Under the pieces are notes generated by a model that saw nothing but the letters and a program-made list of their open reading frames with translations, did not search any database and was not told where the DNA came from. From Silurus meridionalis (taxonomy: Eukaryota > Chordata > Actinopteri > Siluriformes > Siluridae), in the NCBI RefSeq assembly GCF_014805685.1, contig NC_060904.1, positions 13,586,811-13,650,810 of the forward strand: a stretch of DNA of 64,000 bases, in the 5' to 3' direction. Shown here piece after piece: positions 34,414-47,127 of the stretch (positions are counted from its first letter, which is position 1; the number at the start of each line of letters is the position of its first letter). The translations under genes were made by a program, and so were the position numbers.

Positions 34414-35218
34414 CTGTAAAGTTATAAAAGTTCAGATAATAAACTGTTGTACAGTGTGATTGCAGTTGGTACAAATGACCTCCTGTCAACCCAACTCCTT
34501 TCTGCAGCCAAGTTAAATGAATCTTCTACTGAAGGAGCCCCGCTTCAGTAAGTTTAAGTGTCATGGACCCGTTTGTTCAGCTCTAACTGTTATCATAAAT
34601 ATCATCTGAATCTAATCAGACATTAATTTAAATCACCATCACATGATCAGTCACCAGCTTTAGCATGTTAATTAGCAACAACAGTAGTGTGTATCATCTA
34701 ATACTAAGTGCTGGAGTGCTGTTTTAATTGCTTTCATGGAGCATACACAATTTCTTGGCTAAACAAAATTAAAATGATGGATTGGGTTGACTAGGGCAAT
34801 GGTTCCCATGGAAACCGTTGTTCCACATCACAGTGCCTGCAGAAATTATACTAATTGCAGAGCACTTTCTGTCCTTGGGTTGTTAGTGGGAACAATCAGA
34901 GCCAACGGGTCATCTATCCTGTTCGAATTTCATTCTCCAGAATTATTGGTGTCCTTTCACGAAGCTAATACCGTAAGTAAGAAAAAAATAACGGTTTGTG
35001 TTGTTATAGGAAAACAATTAACAATATACCCAGAAGTTGATTATTGATCGAAACAACACATCCAGAAGTGTTTTATTCCTCTTAAGATACAGCTTTATTG
35101 TCATTTCAAAGTACAGGTACACAGCAACGAAATGCTGTTCAGCATCTGCCAGAAATGCATTGTGTAAACAAGTGTTTATTAGAAATTATTTTTCTCAAAT
35201 TATGTATGTATGTATGTA

Positions 35219-35845
35219 TTTACAACCCTTTTCCATTTTAAGGAAAAAACAAGGTACTTTTGAATTTAATGGCTGCAACACAAAAACATTGAGGGCAAAA
35301 AAGTCTGGGAAAAGTAAGTATTATAAAAAGTAAACAGTTTGCAACTAATTAGATTTATCAGTAAGATGATTGGGTATAAAGTGTTATAGAGGCATAAATA
35401 TTGTTATAGAGGCAGAGTCTCTCAGAAGTAAAGATGGGCAGCGCTTCAACAAACTGTAAAAGACCGTGTCTCCAATTTATATACACAAATAATGTTATTC
35501 AAACTAAAATTGAAAACAGTTGAATATCCTATTTGATAGAGTACATAATATCATCAAAAGTTTAGAGATTCTAAGATTCTGGAGAAATGGGGACAAGGGA
35601 CAAGGGCGAAAATCACCATTGGATGTCCGTGATCTTCGGGCCTATAGGCGGCACTGCAACAGTCATGATTCTGTAATGGAAATCACTTTATGGGCTCATT
35701 AACACCTCCAGAAATCATTCTCTGTAAACACAGTTTGTCATGTCATCCACAAATCAGGTTAAATCTCTATCATGAGAGATTTAACATTCTGTTTTTATTT
35801 GTATTTTACACAGTGTGCCAACTTATGTAAAATTAGGGTTGTGTC
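35219..35845 (+). mobile_element. Tc1-like relic, ACAACCC-ended family
   Basis: The left end TACAACCCTTTTCC and right end TAGGGTTGTGTCA form inverted termini like those of the 5041-5479 MITE. The inside keeps the N-terminal, helix-turn-helix part of the transposase; the catalytic part is deleted. This is therefore the better-preserved relative of the 5041 element. Confidence 0.7.
35520..35702 (+). pseudogene. Tc1-like transposase N-terminal fragment
   Basis: The peptide contains HNIIKSLEILRFW, then GDKGQGRKSPLDVRDLRAYR and HDSVMEITLWAH. It corresponds to the paired-like HTH and the linker (GRPR-like K-G-Q-G-R-K) of Tc1-type transposases. It ends before any catalytic Asp, so it is a DNA-binding fragment only, with no intact enzyme. 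Confidence 0.78.
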
Positions 35846-37720
35846 ATACAGGGACCTGTGTAACTCCTGATTTGTCTTGGGTCTTTTAATAAAGTATACC
35901 ATGTCATTGTAATTTTTAATGTTGTGGAGCATCAATGAAGCAAGTAAGCATCCAAAATTTGTTTACCTCTTCGATAAACTGTATCATGTACTTTTTTGTA
36001 CAATAATGTCTGGTAAAAGTCGCATTTTGTCTTCTTTTTCATTTTGTGATCTAATATCCCAAATCTCCTTGGCACAGAAGGGCAGGCATCTAAATAGAAG
36101 TGTCTTCTATGCTTCCACCTATAGAGCTTTTTACAGATGATGTGAGATGCCTTGTACTGTATATTCTCTGAAGACAAGGGGATCATGGCCTAGATCAAGC
36201 AATTCGAGTCTGCAGAACATGGTGTACTATAAGAGCCTCCGCATCATTCCAAATCCATTTTTTTGTGGCGAGATAATACCTGCATGCCAGAGCTTCTTGG
36301 AAGTGAACGTCCTTCAGCAATTAGTGGAGATGCAGGCATGGTTTTTGGCACTGACTGCGGTATCTTGCTCTACTCCTGGAGAACAGAGTCTGTCGAGCTG
36401 TTCTTATTTACAGATTTAGGTTTTAATGTCCCGTCTCTCTGGCAGCCTCCTACACCCAGACTTTCTTCTTTACTTGATTATCACTTGAGATGAAGCCAAT
36501 ACTATTAAAATGATAATGACAGGATGTGAGTAGAAGCCAGTTAACAGAGGAAATTATGCTAACAGGGCTACTGTAGCTATCATCTACATTTGGTCAATCA
36601 GCATATCATTGAATTGAGCTTGTTACACAGAGCAGCCTAACATACATTGAGGAAAACTCTATCTACCATATTCCACATACAAGAACTCATGGTTGGCTAG
36701 TGCTACAGTTATTGACATGGGTTAAAGCGTATACCATATTTTTCTTTTAGATAGCATAATCAGATTTGCTCTTTCGATTCCTGGAAAAATATCTTCTGAC
36801 TACATTGGCGATTGAGAGAGCATTAGCTACACTCTATACAAAGCCATAAAGTAAAGTAAAAAAAAAAATGCCTCTTTTTTCAGCATTAGCTCCAGGCTAC
36901 ATCTCATTATGTACTCCAACCTTCATTGAAAGTGTAGTGTGTTTTTTGGACCATGCCTTTGTGGTTTAAACATTAAAGAGAATAATCCTATAGAGGACAT
37001 TTAGAGACCCTTTGTGATGCTTTGCAGAAGCATTATGCTTTGTGACCTGGCATTTACATCAAATCATGTGCACTCTCTCAACAGGCAGGGGTTGCCTGAG
37101 CCAACTCTTGCAACCTAATTTACCTTGGTGAACTGAGTTTATTTCTGTTAGTGTGACTTGCAGGATCTTAAATAGCTTCCTGGCTGAGAGGTAGTAGATC
37201 CCTGGCCAAGCGTTGATCTCAATCTATCTTTCCTTGTGTTTATTATAAGGTCTTGCATTCAGGTCTCTCTCTCTCTCACTCAGTTGCACACTCTGATTAT
37301 TCTGTTGACTTGGTTGTGCCAATATAATACTTTGAAAGTACACTGTGGTCTGTACTTTTATAGTATATATTATATGTAATGGTCAAATTGTGAAATATGT
37401 TTCAAGCCGGATGTCAGTTTTTTATCTGACCACCAAACGTGCCAATGGAATAAGGCAAGAAGGGAATAAATAGCTTTCTTTTAAATCTCCCTTCTAACTT
37501 CAAGTAATAAGTTGTAAAAATATCTTGCAGGAAATGACAATTCTCCAGAAACTGCTTATTTAGATGAGCTGAGATAAGATGCTTTTCTCCTCAATCAACC
37601 ACAGCAAAACTAGCCAAATCAGGAGAACGTATGTGCTCATGTATGCAGAACAGTGCCAACAGCACATTCCTCACAGTTTGTTATGTTGCCATGTGATTAT
37701 TATTTTATTCAGCAGTATGT

Positions 37721-38050
37721 AATACATTAATCCCCGGTTTATCACGGTGGTTACGTTCCAACACCAAGATAAACGGACGCCACCCCAAAAATGCAATTTT
37801 ATGTATACAGTACTATACTGTATTAACATTTTACTTAATTTTATAATTAATAATTATATTTGTATTGATACATTTCATTATTTCAACATAAAACTCCATA
37901 AAAACAAATCTCTATAAGTTTTTTGGTCTATCGTGCTATCCACGAGAGCCCGGAAAAATCAGCCAAACTAATTAGTAATGTGGAAATGCAATTTTGCAAT
38001 AAACAGCGGGCGTGAGATTCAAACCACTGTTAATCGGGGATTCCTGTAAT
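37721..38050. mobile_element. TIR element, AATCCCCG family
   Basis: The left AATACATTAATCCCCGGTTT and right end (reverse complement ATTACAGGAATCCCCGATTA) are imperfect inverted repeats enclosing about 280 nt with no coding. The 12446-12520 fragment looks like a solo terminus of a related element. Confidence 0.6.
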
Positions 38051-38485
38051 AGCTACCAGAAGATATACATCTTACTATTGGAATAAAGTTCATTTGCTCC
38101 ACTACTTGTAGATCTAAAGCGATTAGCCATTTGTATTTATATCATAAAATAATTGCTATAAATGTTCAAGATGGCAAGCCTATAAGGATTAGACACGATG
38201 CTTTTAAGGTTCACATGTCTTGACTCAGTAGTCTTTACTACTATTACTGGCACATGTACCAGGCATACTTAAATACTCAAAATGTATTTTTTTTCCTTTT
38301 GTGCATGCAGTAAACAGGAAGTCAGCACAAAATCCATAGTAATATTCAGAGTCAGACTTAACACAAGTGATCTTACACTAACACACCTGTGTGCAATTTA
38401 ATTGCAATGCTTCAGTCGATTTACATTGCTCCTGTCTTCACTTTTGTTTCTTTTTATTTTTCGTGGTTAAAATGCTTCTTGTTAC

Positions 38486-38645
38486 CGTATTTTTTTGGAC
38501 TATAAGCCGCTACTTTTTCCCACGTTTTGAACGCGGCTTAAACAACGAAACGGCTTATTTATGAATTTTTCCTGGGTTTTTCCTGGTTTCACAAACTTCA
38601 AGCCAAAAAACTAAAGCCAGCAAAGGACCACTATAGCAGGGGCTT
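38486..38645. repeat. Fragment of a dispersed TIR element (ATAAGCCGC family)
   Basis: GGACTATAAGCCGCTACTTT and AACGCGGCTTAAACAACGAA are phrases of an abundant fish repeat that starts TTACCGTATTTT. Only one terminus is seen, so it is truncated. Confidence 0.5.
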
Positions 38646-39717
38646 CATTGACTAATTGACTACGCTTGTGTGCAATTCTCCAGCTAGAGAAATAATAGTG
38701 TGCATGTCTGTATAAAGACTAAGACTGGCTCATTATGGAGATGAAGGGTAGGTAATTGCGATTCACTCCCTTGTTGCTGCCAGACAAAAGCTGACGCACC
38801 TTTCCAAATAATGAGACTGTGATGCAAGATGAACTCCTGAGTGGCCTGTATAATTAGTGCTGCGTCCAGAGAGAATCAAGTTAATGCCAATAGAGCCACA
38901 GTGGTCTTTTAAAAAAATACAACTGCCACTCAGTTGCACATCCTTTCGAACCTCTAAGAGCATTCGAAAAGGTAACTGCACAGGAGCTGGCCTACTTTTT
39001 AAATAATGTCAAATAACCTGTAATATTGCAATCTGCCCTCTTTTGTGTACATGAATGCATGTTTGCGGAATTTACTGCTTTTTTCAGAAATGTATTCATA
39101 GAAAGAACTGAGATTATTGAAAATCCTTGCATGTAATGAGACAGGTGCAGGTGTAGGTAAAGCAATTTTTATAAAGTGGGGGGCAGTAAGATCCAAAATA
39201 GTCAGCAATTTAAACGTCAGACAGGCAATAGTCAGGCCATCAGCAAATAGGATAAAGTATAGTCAGGTGCATGTAAGCCAAACAGAGCGTATCCTTCACA
39301 ATATTAATATGAAAGAGAATTTTTTCTAGGGGGACTTGTATATGTTTGAGAATTGATTTTTTTTTAATAAGATTTCACCTAATTGACTTGCTTTTGAGCT
39401 GTCTATTGCGTGGGTACCAGGATTTGACCTGAAAGGATTTCTGTATTCCTAATTCATACCCATCTTGCCACTGACAATATGAACACTGCTGACAGAAATT
39501 TACATATTAAACAGATTCGAATTTTTCAAATTCTTACATAATTCAGCCATTTCAAAGGCCAGTTCTGAGCTTGCGCTCTATACTGAAACTTTATATCTAA
39601 ATTCAAAACCTTCCTGCTAATCCTGATTTACCGTGGATCCCTTGCTCATTTTAATTTTTCACCTTGTTTTTCTGTCTTCTTTTCTCTCCATCCTTTGCTT
39701 TCCTTCCCCACTGACAG

Positions 39718-39962
39718 CGACTTTGCATCCAAAATGAAAAACAGGCAAATGGGTGTGACGAGTGACACCAACCTGACCAAAAGCACCAGCATTGGCGGGG
39801 ATATGTGCAGCCTGGAGAAGACAGATGGCAGCCAATCGGACACGGCTGTGGGCCTGGTGGGTGGAAACCTCAAAAAGAGGCGCTCGAGCATTGGGGCAAA
39901 AATGGCCGCCGTTGTGGGCTTGTCCCGCAAAAGCCGCAGCACTTCACAGCTCAGCCAAACAG
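39718..39962 (+). CDS. rims2: rims2 exon: KRRSSIGAKM / KSTSIGGDMCSLEK segment
   Basis: This 245-nt exon is phase 2 in and phase 1 out, donor ACAG|GTAAGA. It encodes DFASKMKNRQMGVTSDTNLT, then KSTSIGGDMCSLEKTDGSQS, a VGLVGG segment, KKRRSSIGAKMAAVVG and LSRKSRSTSQLSQT. All landmarks are those of RIM2 (KMQxRQMG, GDMCSLEKxDGSQSDTAVG, KKRRSSIGAKM, GLSRKSRSxSQLSQT). The basic KKRRSSIG block has an RRSS kinase-type site. Its last base, G, completes GAA with the exon at 62999, giving SQT-E-AGGKK. Confidence 0.97.
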
Positions 39963-41281
39963 GTAAGACAAAAATGTTTACATGTGTGTGTGTGTGAGGT
40001 GTGTGTGTTTTATTTCATCTGTCTTGTTTCTTGTTGGTTCCTTTCTTCCTTCTCTTGAGGTTTCAGAGTTTGATCTCTTTTTATTCGACAGGATTCTTTT
40101 TACCTTCTTCTCTGCCTCTTCTGCTTTAGCTCAAAAAGTTGAAAGATTCCTCACAGGAACCAGGAAACAGGGACACTACAAACACAAATGCTCACTTTCG
40201 CTTCCTTTTTCTTCTAGATCATTGGATTTTTGTTACCCACCTCTTTATCTCTCCCTCTTTGTCTGCTGTTAACAGATGCCACTGTGCGTCAGTTCTGTCC
40301 TGTATTATTGTCTTTTTTAGTTAGATCCCCCCCCCAATTAAGTTGCTTGCTTCTTGCCAAAGCGGACTCTCCAAGTTGGAATATTCAGAGGTTCTCTGGT
40401 GTCCATGACTCTTTTTCCGAATTTGCAGTCTGTTCGTGTTACCATAGCTGCTTTGCATGTTTTATTTTTAATGGCAGATTAGACAGAAATAGTGGGTGTT
40501 CCTCGTCATGCCTTGATAAATTCATATTCACAGGTCTTCAGGTGTTTGCTTTGCTCTGGAGCACAAGAGAAAGTAGTCTAATAGACAGATAATACAGTTG
40601 ATAAATTTACATCAGAGGGCCTTTTTAAATAAATCTGTATCATCATTTATATACTGTATAACATTCAAGAGACTGAATTGTATTGAGTGGTTCAGGTTTA
40701 TTCATTTTTTCCGAATGGTTCAATTTTGCTCTATATTTTTCAATAGCTATTTTAATAATATAATAATTGATGACTGATATGTAATATTTATCAATTCTTA
40801 ATATTGATGAAGAATTGATTTATATAATACTTAAGATTATTATTATTTTCTGTGTTTTAAGTCTGTAACATTTAGCTGGGCTAAGATTTCTTTGAACATG
40901 ACAAATAGAAAATAAGAAAACTAAAAAAGTTAGGGTTTTGTCATTTTTTTTTTCTTTTTAACTTGGACAGTATGCACTTAGTCTCTTTACTCTGAGGCTT
41001 TTTGAATAAACATACATAACCAGAGTTTTACTCTGTGCAATCCCTTAATATGGCATAACTTTCACTGTCAGACTTCATGAATCTACAACCTACAACCTAT
41101 TGTTTTATGTATTATTTATTTATTTATCTTTTTTTTTTATGGGTGGTACGAGTGTCCTTGGTTTCACGAAAATTCTTAATAACCTGTTTTATGACATTTG
41201 TTACGAGCAAAAAGGTCCATGCCAAATTGAAACTTTTTTAAAATTCGAAAGACCATGGAGATTGTTACAATTAATATGTTT

Positions 41282-41712
41282 TATATACTATATGGAGAAA
41301 AATTGGCCATAAGATGTGCTTTTGAAACATTCCATTTCATATTTTGTCCCAATTTCCTGTTAACCACCACTCTTCTGGGAAGATGTTCTTCTGTATTTTG
41401 GAGACTGCTTGTGGATATTAGTTATTATTACAAGGCTGTTGTAAAAGTCAGGTACTGATGTAGTGTAAGGAGGCCTGGGGTGCAGTCCAATTCATCCCAA
41501 AGGTGCTCAGCAGGGTTAAGGTCAGAGCTATATAGCAGGCAACTCAAGATCTTCAAAGGAATTGCCATGCTAAAACTAGTTCCTCCTAGTACAAATAAAG
41601 GGAACGTTTAATGCTACCCAATCCAAAGACATTCTATACAACTGTGTGCTTCCAACTTTGTGGTAACCTGATGTGGCAGGAAAAGTCAGGTGTCTTTTGT
41701 CCTCATAGTTTA
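41282..41712 (-). pseudogene. Tc1-like relic family A (inverted)
   Basis: The reverse complement carries the same landmarks as the other family A copies: CCACTCTTCTGGGAAGATGT, GGGGTGCAGTCCAATTCATC, CATTCTATACAACTGTGTGC and AGGTGTCTTTTG. The termini are near ACTATATGGAGAAA and AGTCAGGTGTC. It is frame-broken. Confidence 0.75.
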
Positions 41713-44044
41713 TGCATTAATTGAATAATATAGAGAAACCGTTTACACACCTTGTGTAAAGGTAATGATGTTCTGCATCCATCCATTGCATCTGATAAAG
41801 CACTTCTATTCAATCATGCTTGTAAAATGTGCTTCAGTCTGCCCAGCATGTCATCTCTGCCAATTTCCCTGCTCATTATTGATTTTTTTTAGTGAATAAT
41901 GCCATCAGCAAGAAATGTTTAATGGTCATTGATCTAAGACAAAGAAGAGACAGAGAGCAAGAGAGAGAGAGAGTGAGAGAGGCTGACCAGTCGTCTACTC
42001 AGCGCTGACCCCTTGCTTCATCAGGTCTGAACATAGTCTCCTGTCTGTCTTTCTGTTTGCACACGTGAGGTCACAAAATACGACAGCAATTCATTTTTAA
42101 ATGAACTCGTCTTGGCTATTATTTGCCTTGTTGCTCTCATGTGCAGATATTCTTTTTTCCTTTTCAGTGACCCACAGTCATTTGCTGCACATATAGGAGC
42201 GTGGTTATATGCAGCTTGTGACTGGGCAGCACGTGGCCATGTGTCCTTAGCTTTAGTGATTGTAAAATTCTGTCACGCTGCGATGTCTGCAAACGTTGGA
42301 TCGTTTGTGCCAGATGGACTAGAGACTGGAGTGGAAGTGAAAGATGTGCGATGGCCAGGAGGAAGTGCCGCAGTGAGAGCAATCTGGACCTCAAACTGAC
42401 AAGTGCCAGAAGCCTGGCTTTTACTAAAATTCGGTGTAAAAGCTTCTGGATTTACTTTGTTGAATTTGCTATTGTGCATATCCAAATCTGCAATAAGGTC
42501 TCTTACCAAGGAATATTCAGTTAATTTCTTTTTTAGTTGGTACTTTCGATTATAGTATGAAACAGTTATATTCACTTTTAGCAGTTAAATCATATTTTGA
42601 AACAAACCAGGTTTGTTGAGGTTGCATGATGTAGACTAAAACTTACAGTTAAGACATTGCAGTTGGGCTTTTTGGCCCAAGTTCACTTGCCATTGCCAGT
42701 ACCATGGTTTGTACAGATGCATGAATTTTTTTCATTGGACCCATAAAATTGGTTATACTGGTTATACTTTTTTTTTTGCTCAGTCATTAGTATTATGTCA
42801 TATAGTAGTTATTAGTTTGGGCTGATGTGTTTGTGTTTATGCATTTAAAGCTGGACATATTCTTAATACAGATCCTGTAGTGCAACAATTAAGTCATTTT
42901 TGGTCATGCCATAGTTTGCTTAAACAAAATATTTTTCATTTTATGCAATTATTTAAACAAAAAAATTATAATAATAATTAATAATAACAAGAGGATGTAA
43001 CAAAAATTCATTGGAGTTCCTGCAAGAAAATCTTTAAACTTATTTCACACCTGTTAAAATATTGATTTTCACAAAAAAAAAAATATTTAGTATAATACAT
43101 ATTAAGATATAAAAGTAATTTAGACATGAGATATTATTGTTCGGAAACCTGTATTTTAATGTTTCTTTATTACTTTCTAGAGCTTCATATTACTTTTATT
43201 TTTGTCTCTTTATGGAGCTGTTATTTTGCTACCATTGATAAACAGCATGGAAGCTAAGCATACAGGGCCTGAGTGAATAATATTCCAAATATCAAGTACC
43301 AATTTGCATATGCAATGGGATGTTGTGGGTGATTTGCAAAGAATAATTACAGTACATGAATGACGTGATGTGTAAAGTCGGAGGAGGAACAATATGTAAA
43401 TGAGGCTTTTAACATGTGCTGTTTGTTCTCAAGTTCAAACCTCAAAGAGAATGACGGAATTCGAAAACTATAAACTCAAGTAAAACAACAACAAATGCCA
43501 GAATGGCGTATAAGAATACCGGTCGAAAAGCGTTATTAACGTGAATAAGTCGTGAGTCAACAAGATGTTTTATTTATTGGTTAAATCTGCAAAAATACAG
43601 CAAACACAGTCATTTGTGAATGTTTTGTGACACTATTGCATCATTTTGATAATATTCAGTTTAGGAAATGCTGCCATTTTTCCGTTAACTGACAGAAATG
43701 GGCTTTCTTAAATTTAATACATGATAATTATTCCTTAGGTAACTTTCAGGTTGCTCTAGATCATATTGCTGGTACAAACTGATTCAGTCCCACTTCATGT
43801 GAAGTTTTGACATTGGACCTCCTAGAGTGTTTAAAGGTTCTGGCATGGAGAAGCTGGTGTTGGATCTGTGATGATCACAAATGTTGAGCTATTTTATGAG
43901 TTGCTCAGTAGCTCCTAGTTATATAACCGTAAAGACTGTAAAAGACTGTAGAAAGAACATTACTTATAATCTTACACTCCAGTGCTCATGTTAGTTCTCA
44001 CTCTCAAGTGTTCTGTATTGTTGAAAGATTTAGGATCAAACTCT

Positions 44045-44270
44045 TAATGTCACCCAAATGAGGATGGGTTCTTCTTTTGAGTGTGGTTCCTCTCAAGGTT
44101 TCTTCCTCATAACATCTAAGGGAGTTTTTCCTTGCCACAGTTGCCACGGCTGCTCATCAGGGATAAATGCACATTATTCACCTTGACTGTTAATTTCTGT
44201 AAAGCTGCTTTGAGACAATGTCTGTTGTGAAAAGTGCTATACAAATAGACTTGACTTTACTTGACTTGAG
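44045..44270 (+). repeat. Dispersed fish repeat (GGTTTCTTCCTCA ... GCTATACAAAT)
   Basis: CTCTCAAGGTTTCTTCCTCA, GGGAGTTTTTCCTTGCCACA, AAGCTGCTTTGAGACAATGT and GTGCTATACAAATAGACTTG are hallmark phrases of an abundant teleost repeat. Worn copies lie at 13700-13830 (+) and 51400-51490 (-). Confidence 0.7.
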
Positions 44271-46313
44271 TCTGCATAGACACCATTCTGAATTTTGTAC
44301 CTTGAAATAAAAACAACATAAATTGCATATTTTGTACACATGAAAGATGCAATTATTTATAGACACAGATTAAATAGATTTAGAATACTTAGGTATAGGG
44401 GATGGAGACTCTTCTTGTTTCCAAATGTGCTGTATTATTCAGCATGCTGCAAGCTTAAAGAGATGACATGGCCCTAAATACACATTTACAGTACACAGTC
44501 CAGAACCTCGAAAATCTCATTGCGGTTCTGCTTTTCTGCCTCGTTTATCAACAGCATATTATTTCAGGTTTCGTGAGCTGCTCTGACCTCATTTCTGTGC
44601 CGTAATGTGCAGAATGTGCTTTCCGAACGCTCACCAGCACTTTTGTTCATCTCCTGAGACGTGTGAAGAACTACTGTAGCTAAGCATGAACAGTGAGTCA
44701 CGTGGAGTTGTACTCATTCTGTCTCACCCTTTTTTGTGCTAGGAATGAAAAGTTGGTGCAGCAATGATAAATATAGGATATGGACAAGGATGTTGGTTTT
44801 GTTGTGTTGTGTTGTCTGCAAAATACAAAAGAGACACTCGTCCTATTTCCCAATCATTTCAGATCACACCATAAACTGTTCACTCCCTGTTCACTAGGGG
44901 GAAAAAGGCTTCAGCTTCCCTTTAAATGCATTACAGCGTTCATCACTTCGGCAGCGTATCGCGTTTCACTGAGGATGTGCTGTTAGCTGGGCCAGCGCAC
45001 ATAATTGCATGAGTGTAGCACATGATTGCATTCGGTGTCACATGTACTATTTTGCTTCATCTATCATACCTTTTTTCCAGGGTAACAGGACTGTTCTAGC
45101 ATTTCATGATGAATCCATTTGCAAGGACTGCAGTTAGCTAATCCTGTACTAATAATACATTTTATTCATTCTGACCCGCTTGACATGAATTATGATGGCA
45201 TGATGATTTTTGCTAAAGTGACTTTAAGGTGAGTAGGTAAGTTCTCAGCAGCCACATGGACCAGATTTCTTGCTTTCTTTAAAGAGGTGATGAAACGTTT
45301 CCCATTTTTTTGCTAATACATGGGCCTAAAAACTGCAGCTTTTCCTGATCATAAATAAAGCTCTAGCACCGTTTAAAGTTTTAATCAAGATTGCACTCGA
45401 ACTATAGTGCAGGAGCATAGACATTTTAATAACCGGTATCTGATTAACATCCGATTTGATTAGTTTTATTTATATAGCAAAAGCACAACCTAAAAGCATG
45501 ACCTTCACTGTGACATTCGAAATATTAAACACCTTAAAACAGAGCGATTGTTTAAGACTTTGTGCTTGTAGCATTGTGTTTTTAAACATTTTCGTGACTT
45601 TTTAGAATTGTTGCGTCTATCTATGTTGTGGGAAGAAAATAAAAACTGATTTAGCCAAAACAGCCAGAGCAACGTCTAGGTTTTTACAGAGCACCATACA
45701 AATAATTCAAGATTCTGAGTTGCCTTTGGACTCTAGTTTGCCCAAACTATTACGCATTGCTTAGAAGGTTATCTTTTAATGGAAATCAATGCAGAAAGCC
45801 AAACAGACTCCACAAGTGTACAAACAATTTAGATGTTTTGTGAAGCATGGGGCTGAGGCTGAAGTAAAGTAATAAGTGTAGTAAACGAATAACTTTCTTG
45901 TTATTGGTGTAGAACTTTACCCACTAGACTCCCAATTCCCAGTTTAAATGACACTTTATTAAGCCTAAAGCATAGTGTAGATTGATCTGCAGTGTATCCA
46001 CATACAGATCGAACTTAGAAGACGAATGAACTTTCTGGCACTAAGATTGTGGTTTCAAAAAGCCAGTAAATCCATGATCTTAGAAGGATGGGAAACTCAT
46101 TAGCCCTGGCACCAGAAACTAATACAGTATGTTCTACATCCAGGACATTTGGGTTCCATTTCACCTGCCCGGTGGACCATAAAGAATCATTTGTCACTCT
46201 ATGATAGTGTATTTTCTAATTATTTATGTACCTACTCTTAGTCTGCATCACTGCAGCCTCAAGCTAGCTAGCTCATCATACATTGTTAGAATATGTTAGC
46301 TACCCTTTGTAGC

Positions 46314-46316
<3 letters not shown>

Positions 46317-46387
<71 letters not shown>
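46317..46387. repeat. (TA)n microsatellite
   Basis: A pure TA tract of about 71 nt. Confidence 0.97.
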
Positions 46388-46389
<2 letters not shown>

Positions 46390-46760
46390 AAACCATACAT
46401 TGTGCAGATTTTACAGGAATTTCAGTGAGAGCCACTGGGTTTGTTTAATTTTTTAGCTGGTATTTGTGTTGCATATAAATGAAGCTGTCATTTTTCAGGA
46501 ATATAGTACATAGCTATTCAACGTTCAACAAAATTTTCAATCATGGATCAATAAATTAGGTATTTTATCACTGCAATCTTATTACAAGATTATTCACAAC
46601 ACTGTTGGATTTCTGTTTGTAGAGTATTGTGTTTAACTTGTATTGAACAAAGTGATGGAAAATGGGCAGAGTGGGACGTATTTGTAGGAAAGCAATTGAC
46701 ATTTACACTTCTGGCATTTGTCATTTCCTCTTGTCCAGCACGACTCACAATTATCATATA

Positions 46761-47127
46761 CAGTGGAACCTCGGGTTACGAGTTTAATTGGTTCCATCAC
46801 TTTACTCTTAACCTGAAAAGCTCGTATCATAAAAAATGTTGCCTCTAGTTACAAGAAATTTTTAGGATACGGCGGCGCACGGAAAATCACAGGCAGGTTA
46901 GTTTTTACGTATCGCCACGTGCTCTCGCTGCGCTCTCGTGCAGCACATACACATCCGCTCGTCGCTCTAACAGTGTGGAATTACTGAACTTTAAATACTC
47001 TACGTATTCCTATCACCATGCCGCCAACAAAGAAGCCTGGGAAAATTTCTTGTAACTAGAGGCAACATTTTTCAGGTTAAGAGTAAAGTGATGGAACCAA
47101 TTAAACTCGTAACCCGAGGTTCCACTG
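46761..47127. mobile_element. Palindromic MITE with TA target-site duplication
   Basis: The arms 46761-46862 (102 bp) and 47042-47127 (86 bp) are reverse complements (CAGTGGAACCTCGGGTTACG terminus). They differ by a 16-nt block present only in the left arm. TA dinucleotides (46759-46760, 47128-47129) flank both ends, as in Tc1/mariner or pogo-type insertions. Between the arms ATGCCGCCAACAAAGAAGCC (47018-47037) reads MPPTKKPGK and then stops. That resembles the start of a pogo/Tigger-type transposase, so the element may be a deletion derivative of one. Confidence 0.85.

Larger units (their letters stand above)
28796..39717 (+). other. rims2 intron (10.9 kb)
   Basis: The intron holds a family D Tc1-like relic (30630-31340), a compound GGAT/GATA microsatellite (34283-34413), a Tc1-like relic of the ACAACCC family (35219-35845), and TIR elements at 37721-38050 and 38486-38645. 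The intervals 28800-30630, 31345-34280 and 35850-37700 are AT-rich, with no exon, RNA or mobile element that I can name. The acceptor is TTCCTTCCCCACTGACAG. Confidence 0.85.

Noticed and set aside
34500..34550. Short exon-like piece CCAAGTTAAATG...CTTCA|GTAAGT next to the GGAT repeat
   Set aside because: In the phase needed for this intron (2) it contains a stop (TGA) within four codons, and it lies beside a simple repeat.
42167..42200. Acceptor TTCCTTTTCAG before TGACCCACAGTC
   Set aside because: The required phase reaches a stop (ATA TAG) within about ten codons and there is no fitting donor.
47018..47059. Small open frame MPPTKKPGK... as a possible gene
   Set aside because: It stops after about 13 codons and lies inside a MITE; treated as a relic start codon only.
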